A stretch of DNA of 64,000 nucleotides from Dirofilaria immitis (Eukaryota; Nematoda; Chromadorea; Rhabditida; Onchocercidae), in NCBI GenBank assembly GCA_024305405.1, contig JAKNDB010000086.1, positions 310,001 to 374,000 of the forward strand, written 5' to 3'. Below the pieces are notes generated by a model. It saw nothing but the letters and a program-made list of their open reading frames with translations. It ran no database searches and was not told where the DNA came from. Positions 23,201-38,200 of this stretch are shown in pieces. Within the stretch, counting starts at the first letter, position 1. The number at the start of each line of letters is the position of its first letter. The position numbers and the translations under genes are program-made.

Positions 23201-26200
23201 GCAAATATCTCGATATTATTAAAAATCTATCAAAAACTAGAAAAAACAATATAGCTTAATCGTACATATTAAAAAAAAATCACTACCTACATATACTTAT
23301 ATCTGCACAACACTTTCACTGAAATTTCACTCAGATCAATGAGGATAATGTCTTGCAATCAAATACATTCAGTTCTAGCTAAAGATATACGCATAAAAAA
23401 ATATTAAATAAAATTTCTCCATTGATTATAACATACAAGTTGCAACCGCGACTCATCACGAACGCAAAGTGCTGTTGGTCGTAAAGTCTTCAGCTCCACT
23501 ACCTTTTTGTAATCATCCTCATTACCAGATTTCTCTACATCAGATGGGAATATTCGCATTGACTGCAAACACTAAATTTAATAGGCAGGAAGTACGAAAG
23601 GGATGAAAAAATCTGCAGAGGGTCCAAATTCCTCTCTTCTCCTACCCCAAAATCATGGTGGAATGAGAAGTGATGAAACTTCATAAAAATGTGGTAAAAG
23701 AAGCCATGAAGAATGTTTTGATTAAAAATATCAACCAACTCCAATTTACCTTATCAATTTTGCTATAATATGCCACTTCATCGATGTCAGCTTCAATCAT
23801 CTTTGACATTCCATTTACTTCTTTCATAAAAATCTCGGTTTCTTCAGCTGTTTCCCGAACTCAATGTCAGCGACCAGTCGAGCTGCTAGATATGAAGATG
23901 TCTCGCCTCCTAATCCACTTGACATTCGTGATTCGTGATAAACAAGTGAAAGAGTCTCTAGAAATGGAAAAGAATGACACCAAGAATTTCCAAAATCCGT
24001 AAAGATAATAATTTTCTGGAAAATGATGATTACAACATTCGATAATATACTTCTTTCACTAGCATCTATTTTCATAAATTCGTTAACAGATTATCCATGA
24101 AATTTCTAAAAGCAGCGAAAATATATTCGCAGTAGCCACTATAATCTTATTAACAACTGAAGCAACCACATACCATCCGCAATGTCACACGACCAGCCAC
24201 TTGGCCTTGCACGTTTCAAGCATTCAGGTAGTTCCTTCTTTTCAATATGCACCGTTCGACCTAAATAGATTTTTTTTTTCATAAATGAACTAGCAAGGAA
24301 AGCCAGCACATCGCTTGCATCATTTCAGTTAATAGCGAAAATTCCTGCCCCGACCTTTTTTCAGTTCCTTCAGTTTTAAAGATTTTTTTAATGTAAAAAT
24401 TTATTGCACAGAATTTATTCTAATTTCATCGTTGTCGACCGCTAATTTGACCTAATCACGCATTTCTACAAAATTCACCTGTACGCGATATCTTTGTAAA
24501 ATTTGTCGGTTCATTTTTTAAGCTCCGTGACACAACCAACGAAGGCGCTGTTGTACGTTCCTGTTTTGACGACTGTAGTGAAAACTCATTATTTTCATCA
24601 TCCGCTGTTCGTGCTTTCGATTCTGCACCTACCTGGAAAATACATTGTTATATGAAACATATATTTAACTTTATAAAAACATATGTATAGATATATTTAA
24701 TATTTCAGAATATATAAATTAGCAAACAGATTTCATAGGTGATAAATTATTCAAAAACTTTGCTCGCTAATAAGAAAATTTAAAAAAGAAGTTAAATGAA
24801 CTTGGTTACAATATCAAAAACCAAATTTCAATTATATTTTTGAGAGTAGAAATAAAAACCTCGAACACTTTCGGATAAAGAAGAGACAAATATGCCCTGA
24901 AATGCTCAACGAGCACGTTCAAAAGTCCAGGAGTATGACTCAATACTGTTGGTGGAGCGTAATCATCGTACAGCATAACATTCAATGCATTCAGCGCCCA
25001 TGTTGTTTCCGTTTCTAAGCCGCTGCGTAAAGCCATCATTATACGTTTTGTATTTACCTGCAAAACAGGATATTATGCAGTTGTCCAGCTCTCATCTTAA
25101 TAATAATATATTAAACGCTTTCAGCTTACTCGCATCAAATCTTTCATCACCAATTTCCGCCTCCTTCGTTGACTGATTGTTGTTGCTTCAACACTGCCTG
25201 CTGGAAACTGCATAGGTTGAGGCTGAGTGAATTGGGCAAATGAAGGATGCATTATTGTAGCCACGGCTGTACCCGGACCTGAAGCGTTCGTATGAATGCC
25301 ACTAGGAAGAACATTTAAATTTGATGCTGACTGCCCCAACGATCCAGTTATGCCATGTATTCCTGTGAAACCTGTTGATGTCGATGGTCCTGTATGCGGA
25401 AAAGGGCTCGATGATGCACCAACTACACGACCGCTCTGAAATATAAATGAAATCTTTTGATGATACACACAAACAGCAAAAATAACAAAAATTACTCTCT
25501 AAAATAATGTAAAAAGGAAAACGCAATGTACGGGATACCTAAAGTATTAGCACCTCGTCTTCACAGTTATATTTTACAAGGCGAATGATTCATCGAAAGC
25601 GTAACCAAATATTTATAGCAAAAATTTGCATATTTTAAAAGATTTTGCAAAATAAAAAAAGCGGTACCTGCATCATGGAATGCGACGGATACTGAGGCTG
25701 CAACTGTTGATGTGCTATCGAATTAGACGGTGGCGTCGAATACTACAATTTTTTTATCGATCTGGGTGGCAAAATTTTTCGGTAACAGATATTATGTTAT
25801 ACAGACTTTTTAAATAAGGACATATATATATATCTTCTCGTTACCTATTCTTCTGATTTTGTTTTGCATATAAAAAACGGCAGTGCATTGACAGCATTCA
25901 TAAGGTTAATATGCTGACCAAAGTTATTTATAACAGTATAGTTACAGTGACATCGTGAAACTAACCCTTAGTCGTGTAGTAGTTCCTGGAACGGTTGTAG
26001 CAATAGTTGGTCCAGGTGTCTGCAAGCAAAATGGCGACCGTCTTGCAGCATAATGCTGCTGCATTTCAGGAGGTAGAGTTCCGGAAACCCGTGGTACCAT
26101 TGCAACACCCATTTGGGTGTTCCCTATAGAAGATGAAGTCGGTATATTTGCATGTGGCCCAGAATACCTTTGCATTTGTTGTGAGTTCCACATCTGTAAT

Positions 26201-29200
26201 AAAATCCAGACTGATCTATTATCATACATTAGTTATTCGAACAATTCAAAACGAATGCAAAAAAGACCTGCTGCTGATACATGTGAGTCGCCACGCCAGG
26301 ATGCACTGTTTGATAACCTTCTTGATAATTATGAGCGGAGTATCCAGGCTGAGATTGTGGATAAGCATGATGATAACTACCAGTTTTCATCGACAATGTC
26401 CCAGGTGGGCCAGTTCCCGGACGCAGGCCTGCTACACCATACATTTGAGGTGTGTGAGGTTGCCCATAATATTGCACTACAAAAACTTAAATTTGAAGAT
26501 CTAACATAAGAAGTATTTTAATAATTGAGAAAACGTAATCGAATTTGACGATTATTACCATTTCTCTGAATGCATAAATGTCATTAAAGTGTTCTAGAAT
26601 AGTAATGAAGTAATAGTAAAAACTTGAGAAACTCATCGAAATCTCATACAAATAACTAACCAGAAGGTTGCTGCTGCACGGGTACGGATGGAGGGATGTT
26701 ACAAGAAGTTGTTGCATTTGGTACCTGCTGTGGATGACTTGGTGGTCGCAAGGGTGTACTCTCTTCAGTTGAATGCCTGCTATTACTATCTGGAGTCGTG
26801 ACTAATGGCGGACCTGCACTAGGTGCTCGACTTTGCGAACCCTGGCTCTGCTGATTGTCAATCTGGATATAAAATAAATATGTTGCATTAAGGCAACGTG
26901 TTCGATGATATATGAACATAACGAACTTTCATCAAGTTCAACTATATATATATAGACACGCACTGTGAAACATGTCTTTCCTTAACTATTGAAAAGACAA
27001 ATATAATTAGCTAATCCTATACGAATCAGTTTCCATATTGATGGATTATCTATCAAGGATAATCAACAAGAACTGTTTGCTCCCAGAACGAAAAAAATTT
27101 TGGATAAAAATCCTGACTTGTAAAGTAGATGGAGTCGTTGTGCGCGGTAATTGTTGCTGGACAGCATATGCTCCTTGTTGTTGATGAAAATAATGCTGCC
27201 GTTGCTGTTCTTCATACCTCTGTTGCTCATCTATTACTGGACCTTGCTGAAACATTATTTCATAATTATAAAGAACTAAAACTTGTAAAACGCTACTTCA
27301 GTCGATAAATTCCCATCACCAATTCCTGCTTTTACATTACGGTATTCTCTCACACTGCTCAATCTGATATACAAGAAAAATAAGAAGCAAACTCCACCTG
27401 CATCATTTGGGGTGGCAAATGCGATCGTATTGGAGCACTAGGTCTCATACTGGGATGATATATAGGAGCATTTGGAGGACCGGTGACGGCAGGGCCAGGT
27501 GGATAACCTTGCGCTTGCCAGCCAACCGGACCTTGCAATCGTCCTTGCATGCTCGGATCCACACTGCCATAAAAATAAGCTGCACTCGGATCTCCCAAAT
27601 GAGCATATCCTGCTGGACCTGGTTGACCTAAATTTGACTTCTCTTGAATCTCAACATAGCACCAAGCAAAACGAAACAAAAATTGAGTGGAAAGCATAAA
27701 AGTTGATATCGGACCTTATATTGCAACTGTTCTCTTCACCACAAATGACTAATGTGAGGCATGTGTTGCCGCAAATGCCGTTTTTGCAAATGACATTTGG
27801 AATGTAAAATAATCTGCTACTTGTCTAATCCATGAAAATTCCATAGCTAATCAAAATCAGTGCGTTCATACATATACATGTCACATATGAAGAAATAAAC
27901 TTGTTTCTTCAGCTATTTTGGTAAGTATAATGGCTACTGATAAAAAGAAAACACGAAACATATATTCGTTATTATCAAAAAAAAGTAATGATTTCAGTAT
28001 GAAGCAGGATATAAACATTTTCACAAATACATAGAGAAAATTAAGCCTCTTCAATCTCCATGTTCCTTTGCTCATTACATAAAAATTTTGTTATAATTCA
28101 TGCAAAGTACCAAGACTTTCTAATACACTATGAATTGATACTTTAGAGATCTTACATATTACTAGAAACACTATAAAACAGTAATGATCTACTCAAGAAT
28201 AGAAATAATATACCGATAAAGATACGCTATTACAAATGCCATGTGGTTAAGCAAAATGATGATGAAGTCAATTTGCAAACACAAACAAAAAAACTAATGA
28301 CATAGGGCGAAACATCGACTAATTAAGTCTGATAATCAAGAAAAATTATATTACAATGCTCTGCATTTACTTAAAAGTTAAAAAAAAAGTAAAAGCTTAA
28401 ATGCTGCGTCACTCATTATTGCATAAAGACACAACTTGAAAAAATAAATAGTGCAGTCTATAAGAATTCTATTATTTCAATAAAACAATTATCTGCTGAC
28501 CTTTAAATTTCAATGAATATATTGCGGTAGCTGCAAAAGCTATGTTATGAATCGGCAGTCAAACAAATGATGGTTTAAACGGAACGAAAAGAGGAGTGGT
28601 AAACCTCTTTCAAAAGATATTACGACATATCCACTGTGTTCTGTCAGCTAGTTCTAATGAAATACAATCTTGCTGTTCAATCTAAGAGCTGGAGTAGATA
28701 TTGTAAATTCAAACTAAATCATTACTACTCACTAATTAAATAAGCTTAGGATATAACCAAGCATTTATGAGCAACAATTTCGAAATCTTAGAAACACGAC
28801 TAGCCTGGGGGCTAAACTGTGTCTGCTTAAATGATCTACATGAGGCACTGAATAAAGAAGATACTGCAAAATCTTTTCTTTTTTATTAGCAATATTCTTG
28901 TAAAGTCATAGACTGCTGCTGGAAGAATTCCATACGAAACGATGGGAACTGAAGAACTTAGTACTACTAAAGGACATTATAGTGAATGGAAAAGGAGAAT
29001 GGCAGATTATGCCAAAGATGAAAAAATCAACGCAAAAACATGCAAGATATATATTGATATATGAAACGAAGTGAAAAACTCAATTTTTCTCTTCCTATCA
29101 AAATTAAGACAGTCATAAAGGTTAATAAAAATTTAATATTACCAGTGGAAGTTCAATCAATTTTTTTCACATAGTAGAGGAAAGAGCTAAACTATTCACG

Positions 29201-32200
29201 CCATCATGGATAAATAATATTAAGAGGAGTGTATGAATATACCCTACACTATATCCCATTCAAATGGAAATCGGCAAAAATTGATAAACGCAAAAGGAAA
29301 TCGGCAAAAATTGATAAACGCTTGAACCTTTAATGACGATGATAACTTGAACCTTTAATGACGATGATAATGACACTGTCAGAAACAGTTATCCAATTCC
29401 GCTATATTATTCACTAGAATACCAAAAATACACTAGCCGCGTAAAGACAAATTATGAAGCTATTTTAAAACAGTTTCAACAGCATAAGAAAAGTTGAAAT
29501 TTAATTTTTCTTTCAACCAGAAATCTTTATTAAAATAGAAAAAAGTATAAGAGGCGAAAATCAGACTCCATCGGCTTAATTATTTCAGCAAACAAAATGC
29601 TTCAACTGTTCAGATTAGCTTGCACATTTTTGCTCCCAGCAGCTGATGTTGCTATTTCCTTTTAAACTGTTCCATTTTCATAAATAGTGCCTGTTATACT
29701 TCCGATGTTTTCAGTCGCTATTTTAAAGTCGAAGTATTCTGGCATTATTAACTGGATCAATAAATTAATCAATCCGACATTCATGAGCAGACCGATCAGC
29801 TTAGCTGCGACTTTACAAGCTCATAAAACTAGATGAGAACCAAAATTATTCCGTTCCCCACTTCCTTTCATATTGCTATTGCCGATAGTGCTGCTTCCTT
29901 CTTTTTAAGTTCTACTCACTTGCTTGAACTACTCAGCCGTTTAGTTGTAATGATAGTTTAAAAACATTATTATTTCCAGTAGTTCTGAAAAGAAAAGAAA
30001 TGCAAATAAGAATCAAGCAATAAATAATATAAAGGTGTAATAAATAAGGTGAGAGGCTGCTTGAAACAACCAAGAATTCGTTCTCTTGTTTCTTTGGATA
30101 ATAGCTGTAGAGACCGACTGCATGGAACATAAAAAGAAATGAAACGATACGAAGGAATTTATTGAAATGCTATTTTTCACGGTATCGCATTCTGATTATA
30201 GAAATAAGCCTAATCGATTAATTACTCCAGAGAGCCGCTTTCTGGCTTTACCAGATAATAATAATCACCAGATAAAAGGAAACTTCCTCGAGGAAAATAA
30301 CTGTGGAAAACAAGCAATATGAATAAAGCCTTCAGTGAATCAAACGACAAGAGGCTTGTTGAATAGTGCCAATTTAGGATAATCCGTTCAGTGCGGAAAA
30401 TAAAAAGTCTAAGCAGCATACCGTAACGTTCCATGGCAGGATAACGGTTCATACCTTATTAGATCGCAAATTAGTAACACCAATTCCCTTCATAAAATTA
30501 CCAGATCTTACGAATGCATATTTCTTTCAACATTATTAATAAATGACTTAAATATAGAACTACGAAGGAAATTTAAGCACTATTCTAGTTAACACAATTC
30601 TTCTACCCTCGATTTTCAAAAAATAATTTCAGCTCGACATTTCTTGTGCAGTTTTCAGTATTTCTTGTACATAGTATTTCAGAAACTATATCGATCAGAT
30701 GAATAACGAGTAAGGAATGTTCCACATATTTTTAAACTTCCTAGAAGAAATTAAAAAGTTCAGGAATCAAGGAACAAAAAAATCAATAAAGGGAATGTTG
30801 CTAAATAGTGAGGAAATGAATCAACATTTAATCGTGAAATGGAAACAGTAGTTCAAGTGAAATACAATGTATTTTTCTGATCTATTTTCTCTTTCTCGAA
30901 TGCATTCATTTACTTCCCTTCACATTCTTGTAGACGTTACCCTCTTCTATCGCTTTCTTTTCATGATTGAATTTCTTATATTCCAAAATGTGAATTTGAG
31001 TCGCAAAGTTTAAATTATTTAACAGAGCACATGTTCATATTAGTCAAAATGATAACCATATAAAAAGTTTTTTCTTGAGGAGACAAATTTTTTATATTAC
31101 AAGACCGTCTTTTGGAATTCCAGAAGTCCCACAAGCATATAGAGGTCAGCTGCAGAAACTCGTATGTATGTAAAGATGTGATATTTCTGGAACAATTTAG
31201 ATGTTCGTATGCTGCGATGTCATCAGACTTCACAATACTGTCAACTAAATTTCAACTGATTTTGATTAAAAAATTAGCAGAGGGCTGGGAAAAAAATGAA
31301 TATGGTTATGACCCCATTATATAATATGTTAGTAAATGCTGTCTCTAAATTATGTTATTATATTGTGTTACATAGCGTTGTTTTACGATTTAAAAAAATC
31401 ACCCCAATTCAATTTTTTTAGTGCGATTTTGAAATGAATAGTAAAAAGTCACTAGTAAAAAGAAGATACTTTCTACACATAATGGATACATACTGAAGCT
31501 ATATTTCCATATGAATTTATTCCAATAATAATACCTAATTCTAACATGTTTTTATTATCCATCTTCCTAAATACTATATCATGTACTAGATTTTAGATAG
31601 TAGGATTTCCAGAGTCCTAAACATTTTGAGTTATAGAACAATCTTATTTCTGCAGTGAAATATAAAAAAGATGAAAATGTTTTAGAAAAGAAACTGAGTA
31701 AACATTTAATTATATTTACTAGCTGTAACTCGGATTTGTTCATATAATTTTTATCTGTAATCCAAGGAAACGGGATAAAATAAACACCACGCCAGAGAAA
31801 CCTAATCATTAGTATGAACAAAGTCTAGCAAATAGCATAAATTTACTGAGATCACAACTTTTTATCCCTTCAGTATAATAGGTTAATGAAAACTTTTTAT
31901 AAAATAATGATCAAACAAAATTTTACTACACAGTGAACATCTTAGTTCACATGACCCTCATAAACTGTTATGTAATAGCAAAGACTATTACGGCTTTCTT
32001 CATACAATTTTTTGTTATAGTTAAAGAGATCACTAGTAGTGTAAATATTCTTCACACAAAGCTATATGTTCAAACAAAAATTTTCATATAAAAAGATCGG
32101 ATGAAACTGCCACTCAAATCTTGGTTAGGTCATAAAAATTTGATAAAAGAGAGTCCTGCATTCAAGATGCTGCTACCATTAAATCGGGACCTCCTATCCT

Positions 32201-35200
32201 CATTTCATCCTGACTTTCGAAAGAGCATCATTTCACTTCAATCTAGCAAATGACTGGAATAGTTTTCATATTAACTCATTCAATTCAGTAAAACTAAGAA
32301 TAGCATACAACTATGATCAGGTGATAAGTGCTGTTCATATCTTTACATATTATTATCAATTCTATTCTATATCAAATCTCATCAATCCGTCTCAGTGTTC
32401 CAGTTAGAAAAGATGTATTCAAAAACGAATTCAAATACTCGATATTAGTAGTTATAAGCAGTTCCTTCGTAAACTAAATTAAATTGCAGTCGATTTTATC
32501 AAAATATACGTAATGCGTTATCAATAACATAACATAGATTACAACGCTTCACTTTTTACCCGAACATGAACTGGTTCACCACAAGTTCCTTCATTTTGGC
32601 ATAACTCCATTCCACGGTAAGATGATATCAACTTAAGTTTGGAATTAAATAATAAAGTGTTCATCGTATTTTATTCTATTCTCGTAAAAGCAACTGAATA
32701 AAATGGAAAAACTGTAACAATCAATACGAATGAAAAACTCGATGAAAAATCTAACAGGCAAGAAAATCGATGAACTACGAGAGAATACGAAAATGAAAAT
32801 TAATTTGACGCTAAACGAGGATACGATTTAAATTTTTTTAAGATTAAGATACCAGAAGGGAATTCCAGTGATTATGTTACCTAAAGATGAAACATTTAGG
32901 CCCGAAGAATTAAATCCCATAAAAATCTTATACATCGCCGAAAAAGTTGTAAAAGATTAATCACTCCCAATCTTCCCTCTCCTCACAAGTTTCTATTCCA
33001 TGTCAAAAAAAGCTTTCGCATAAAAAAAAATGAGAATAACAGTTTTTCTGAAATACATAGGCCAATGGCAGCAAGCCAAAGAAAACGAAATTTCGATGAC
33101 GCCACAAGTACGAAATACTATGGAAGCAAATGAAATAAAAGAAAAAAGCAAATAAAAGAGAGAAGAAAAAGTTAAGAGGAAAGTGCTACTCATGACTAAT
33201 CTATGATTGGTAATATCTTCAGTCTCTGACTATGGTAAATACCGAACGGAAAGAACAATAAACAGGCCGAAATTCTTTTCTGTTTATTTTCAGTAATGCA
33301 AAGCCGGATAAAAGAAATGACAAATGAAGTCTTTCGTTGCTCTAACGAGGATAGCAAGCATAAAAATATAATTCCAAAAAAAGATATAATTAACAAAAAC
33401 TGGAATCAGATTTTGAAATCCTTAAGTTGCCAAATAGTTAAAAAACCATAAAGCTTTTATTAAAATAAAATTTTTCAAAACTGCAGAAAGAAAAAAAACT
33501 AATGAATGCTAAGATATATTTGCTTCGTTTGTTTACGATGAGGAATATGAAACGTAAATTTTGAATTTAGGGTATTGAGAAAAGTTCTGCGATATTTCTT
33601 ATACATTTCTCTACAAATTTTTTACAGATGAGAAATGCTGAAACCACGACACCCTTAGACTTCCTAGCGCAGGATTTAATGATCGGTTAAGTGTTATTAA
33701 TCAATACAGCGTCACAAGTTCTAAGACTGTCCCTAAAACTGCATAAACCACTAGGAAATTGCGCTCTATTGAACCTCGTCTGAAAAACTGAAAAATAATA
33801 TTATCACTGAAGTTGCCATTACTATTAATTTCAACATCTTTTCCTATAACTGTCAATTTCGTCTCCTTTCCATTACTATAAACGGAGACTAATTTAAGCT
33901 TACCGGGCCCTGGATATTGTTGAGCATTATGATCCTTATTGTCCTTTCGGCGTTTTTTCAACCGCTCTGCAAATGCAACCACTTCGCTAGCATTTTTGCC
34001 GGTTTCCAAGCATTCCAGTCCTAGCAAATACTTCTGATAATGTCGCCTTAACTGATAACCAGCTGCGGATGATTCGGACATCTCCGAATTTGCCTCTGTA
34101 CAAACTTGTTTCCATGTCTTATCGCGTGTTACCTGGAGAATAATGGAAAATTTGATTTCAACGTAGAAGTTTCCATTTAAGAGAAATTCACGGTGAAATG
34201 AAATTTTCCACTTTAAAGATCGTATTGTTACGCTACCTGTTCAAAACCACCACGTTTCATTACAGCTAAATAAAGACGATGCAAATCAACGGTTTGCTTT
34301 GAAACCTGTGGAACCTGTGTAATCGGTTCACCCTAAAAATAGAACAAAATGAATTTGTGAAGACGGCTCCTCATAAAACTGAAAAGCAATTTTTTCTTTT
34401 TTCGACAATTTTAGAAGAGAAACAGCTTATTAAAGTATCATTATTTACAGTTCAATAACGTTGTGGAGGATAGGGTTGAATAACAATAATCTTTTGTCTC
34501 CTATAACTTTCTTACCAGAGCAAATGAATTTCTACCTGTTGTTCACAGAACTGGACCAATTTTTCGAAGAAAGCTCTTCTCTCAGGCATTATATGTTGTG
34601 GATTCATTGCAGTGATGGGTCCCACCTGAAATAACATTAAGTAATTTCCTGAAACCAACACAGAAACCATCTGAAAATGATTTTGCTCTCCGTGATTTCA
34701 GTTCTCGATCTCGCTTAGTAACCTAATTCTAATAATTTAAATTAAATGTGTAAAATAGCAAAGTTCAACTTATTCAACTATCAAAAAATCAACTCACTAA
34801 TCTATCAACGATGGAAGTGGGATCTTGCCGCTTGTTCACTGTAGGTGTATTTGGTCGATTTGCAGGCACCGGAGTCCTCTGAAATCAAAAATATAATCTA
34901 AAGCAAAGCATACCAAGACCTGAGAATATTTTTGTGATTCGTTAGTCATTGAGTCTCTCAAGATTTTGAAATAAATCTCACGTGTCCTTGACTCATCTGC
35001 GACGGTGTATGAGGCCATGGATTCGGTGAGGCACCGGGTAAAGATTTGGAATCTTCTAGAGATTCATCGGCAGCTGAAGAGGTACCTCCTGGACTTGGTG
35101 CTGGCATTCCAGAAGACGTAGTCAACAACTGTCCAGGAGTGGTTTGTTGTAATGATTCCTGCAAAAAATATAGAGTAATGTAAATTTAGTAGTTTAAATA

Positions 35201-38200
35201 ATAAAATAAAAATTAATATTCGATAGAGAGATTTACTTAATGATATCATGTCGCTTATATGTAGAGAGTTAATGGACAGAAAAAGATGTGCGAGAATCAC
35301 AACATTAAGTAAACGTAATAAGTTCATAGAAATTCTTTGTGAATATAACAGGCAAAATTTCATTAACACTTACTGGAAGAGACTTTGGAGTATTTATCCT
35401 GGACTGCCATTCAGATGGCATCGGCCCATTCGGCAATCGTGGCATCTCTATTTGTGATGATGGTTGCTGCTGTATTTTAGTTGAATTTGCTGCCATTATT
35501 TGACGTGTTCCTTGTGGCATACCATATCCAGTGAAGGCTGAAAACATGGTATAAACTGTAATATTTCAGTTATGGATCATTATTTGAAGTCGAGAGATAC
35601 AGTATATAAAATTACGATTTAAATTACCTGATGGTGGCATGGAGCCTTGACTTTGAACTGGATAGTAATGGCCGGGATGTACATTTCCTGGTTGTATATA
35701 GCGCATCTGCTGCGGAGGCCAATAAGACGGATACATACCAGCTGAGTAAGCTACAATACAAAATTCAGTGTCACATTATCGAATTATAAGAAATGAACTT
35801 TTACTTATTTTCCATTTTGAATCAAATCCCAGCAAAATATAAAATTAACCAGAAGATGGTATTTGACCCATACTCTGCTGATTAGGCACCTGCTGCTGCA
35901 TTTGTTGAGGTCCTGGAATCAAAACGTTATGAGATAAATATTCCGAAACAAAAATAACCTTTCTATTCCAGTGTCGGATTTCAAAAGGTTAAGCATTTTC
36001 CACAAAAGGTAATAGACCAAATAATGGTGTCGTCACACGTCATTGCTTAGACGAATCATTAAAATTAATATATGAGAATAGTCCAGATAAAATAGATTAC
36101 CCAGTGCGGAACTAGATGAAGGTATTTCCATTCGGATAGCGCCAGATACTGCAGTACCAATTGACGAACTCTGTACGTGCAATGGCATTTGTGCTGGTGG
36201 CCCACTTTGGCCAGCAACTGGTGAAAACACAACATCTCGCGAATCCGATCTTCCAGCCGTCTTCCCTTTCACACTACTTTTTGAATAGTAACCGATCCTG
36301 GATTACTGTAGCTACCATTCGCAAGTGGTGACGGTTGCTGCAAAATATTTGGAAAAAATCTTAAGAGGAGTTGTTCGAATTAAGCTTAAACTCATTTTTG
36401 AATAACAAGACAGCGATGGTATGCAACAAAGACAACATTTACAACCATATTCATGTAAGCAGGACAAAGAAATTTATCTATTCAACAAATTTTAGTAACA
36501 ATGAAATCCCCAGCCACTCCATATTTTTTATCATGATCAGACTTACCATTTGAATCATTACACAAAGTTTTTCAATACGAAAATTTCAACTGAACTTCGT
36601 CAAAACCTCCCGAAATACTAATTTCTTTCAGTCAAAATAAAATTTTAAAACTTTCAAACAAACAAAAACGTTTTTCAATTTCTAATCTATGGAAAAAATC
36701 TCAGACTCATCATTAACCTCACCAAATTGCCAGATCAAGTTGATGAACACGTCGTAATTAAAAACAATCGTAGAAAAAAACTCCCAACAAACTAGTCCAT
36801 TCTTTCTACTCCAATAAGTGTTCATTATTGAAATGATTGTTTGATGACGACGTCACTAGGTTTTGCATTTCGGCAATACCTAAGCCACTAGTCTTATTGG
36901 TGTGCAATTATTTATGAGCATATACTTTCTTCGCACCCCTGCTTTATGGCTTCTTATCCATCCCACACCCTATAACAACTATCTGATGATCGTCGTCATA
37001 TCATACATACAAATTATTCCCATCTCCCTAAGAACATCAACGACCCAAAACCATCCCCTATCCCTACTCCGCATCATATACACTTTATATGACCACGTGT
37101 TTCCGACTTCGAACCTTCTCTCATTTTTTTTTTTTTAAATAACTAAACAAAAGTGCATGGGAATTCTCCAACAAGCAATAAATTCCTTGTTTCCAAAATG
37201 AAGTAGCAGCTAGAAACCATCCTACATTATGCTATTTCGTTTGCACAACTTCGCATTATTCCATCGTTCACACCTACATAGGTTAAGTGATATTTTTAAT
37301 ACACTGATTACGGTATACTTCGCATCTCTTTACATGAGATATGTATGTGATGAATAGTAATTACAGTCGAGGCATATCAAAAAAAAAATTAAAGTTCAAA
37401 ATAATAGATTACGTAATATCTACTCCTTTCCTCTACTTCACTGCATTTTATTAATAAAAATAATCTCAATTATGATATTCAAAATTCATTTCTTTAAAGA
37501 AGCTGCACGCAAATTTCATCATTTTCTTCAACTTTTCAATGTAATAAAATCTGCTTTCTTTCCATTTTTAGCATTCATATCCAAATCCAATTAATTCCCG
37601 AAGCAGTTAGACGTATTTTAGTTACACCACATATCCAGCAATTCATCAAATTTTTTAAAACAGCAGTAAAGAACGTCCTTTACTGGATTAACAGAAAACA
37701 GCCGCCAAAAGTAAGTCCAATCCAGTGATTTCGCTGATCTGACTGGCATACAGATTATAAAATATGTAACTTCATAAATAAGTTCCAGAAATCATCCCAA
37801 ACATTGAGCTTTACTGACAATTTGTCTTGTTTTCAGTGTAAGATCGATAACACTTCGAAGGACCATCGACAATTTCACTAATCAATTATCAAATTGTTCT
37901 TGGTTCTTTGCAGTATGTTTCTCCCTCCAAGCTCCATCAAGCTTAAGATTATTATAACATATATCTCTTGAATAATTTACAGTGATATCTACCGATAAAT
38001 GACATTATTTCTCTAACTTCAAAAAAGAATATTCTTGTCCATCCAGCAATATCTTTATATACTTTAAAATTTTTGTAGAATCGCTCTGTCTATGCCACAT
38101 TCCACTCCAAAATAATTGTTGAATTTTCCATTTACTATGATGCTTTTAAAATTATTTGCTAAGCCATCTTCCGACTTCAGAGCTTTTAGACACTTCACAA

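Noticed and set aside
26117..26509. Two overlapping plus-strand frames of 120-130 codons
   Set aside because: Antisense shadows of ARID1 exons 26268-26476 and 25966-26193, which have homologous Q/P-rich sequence and phase-matched splice sites.
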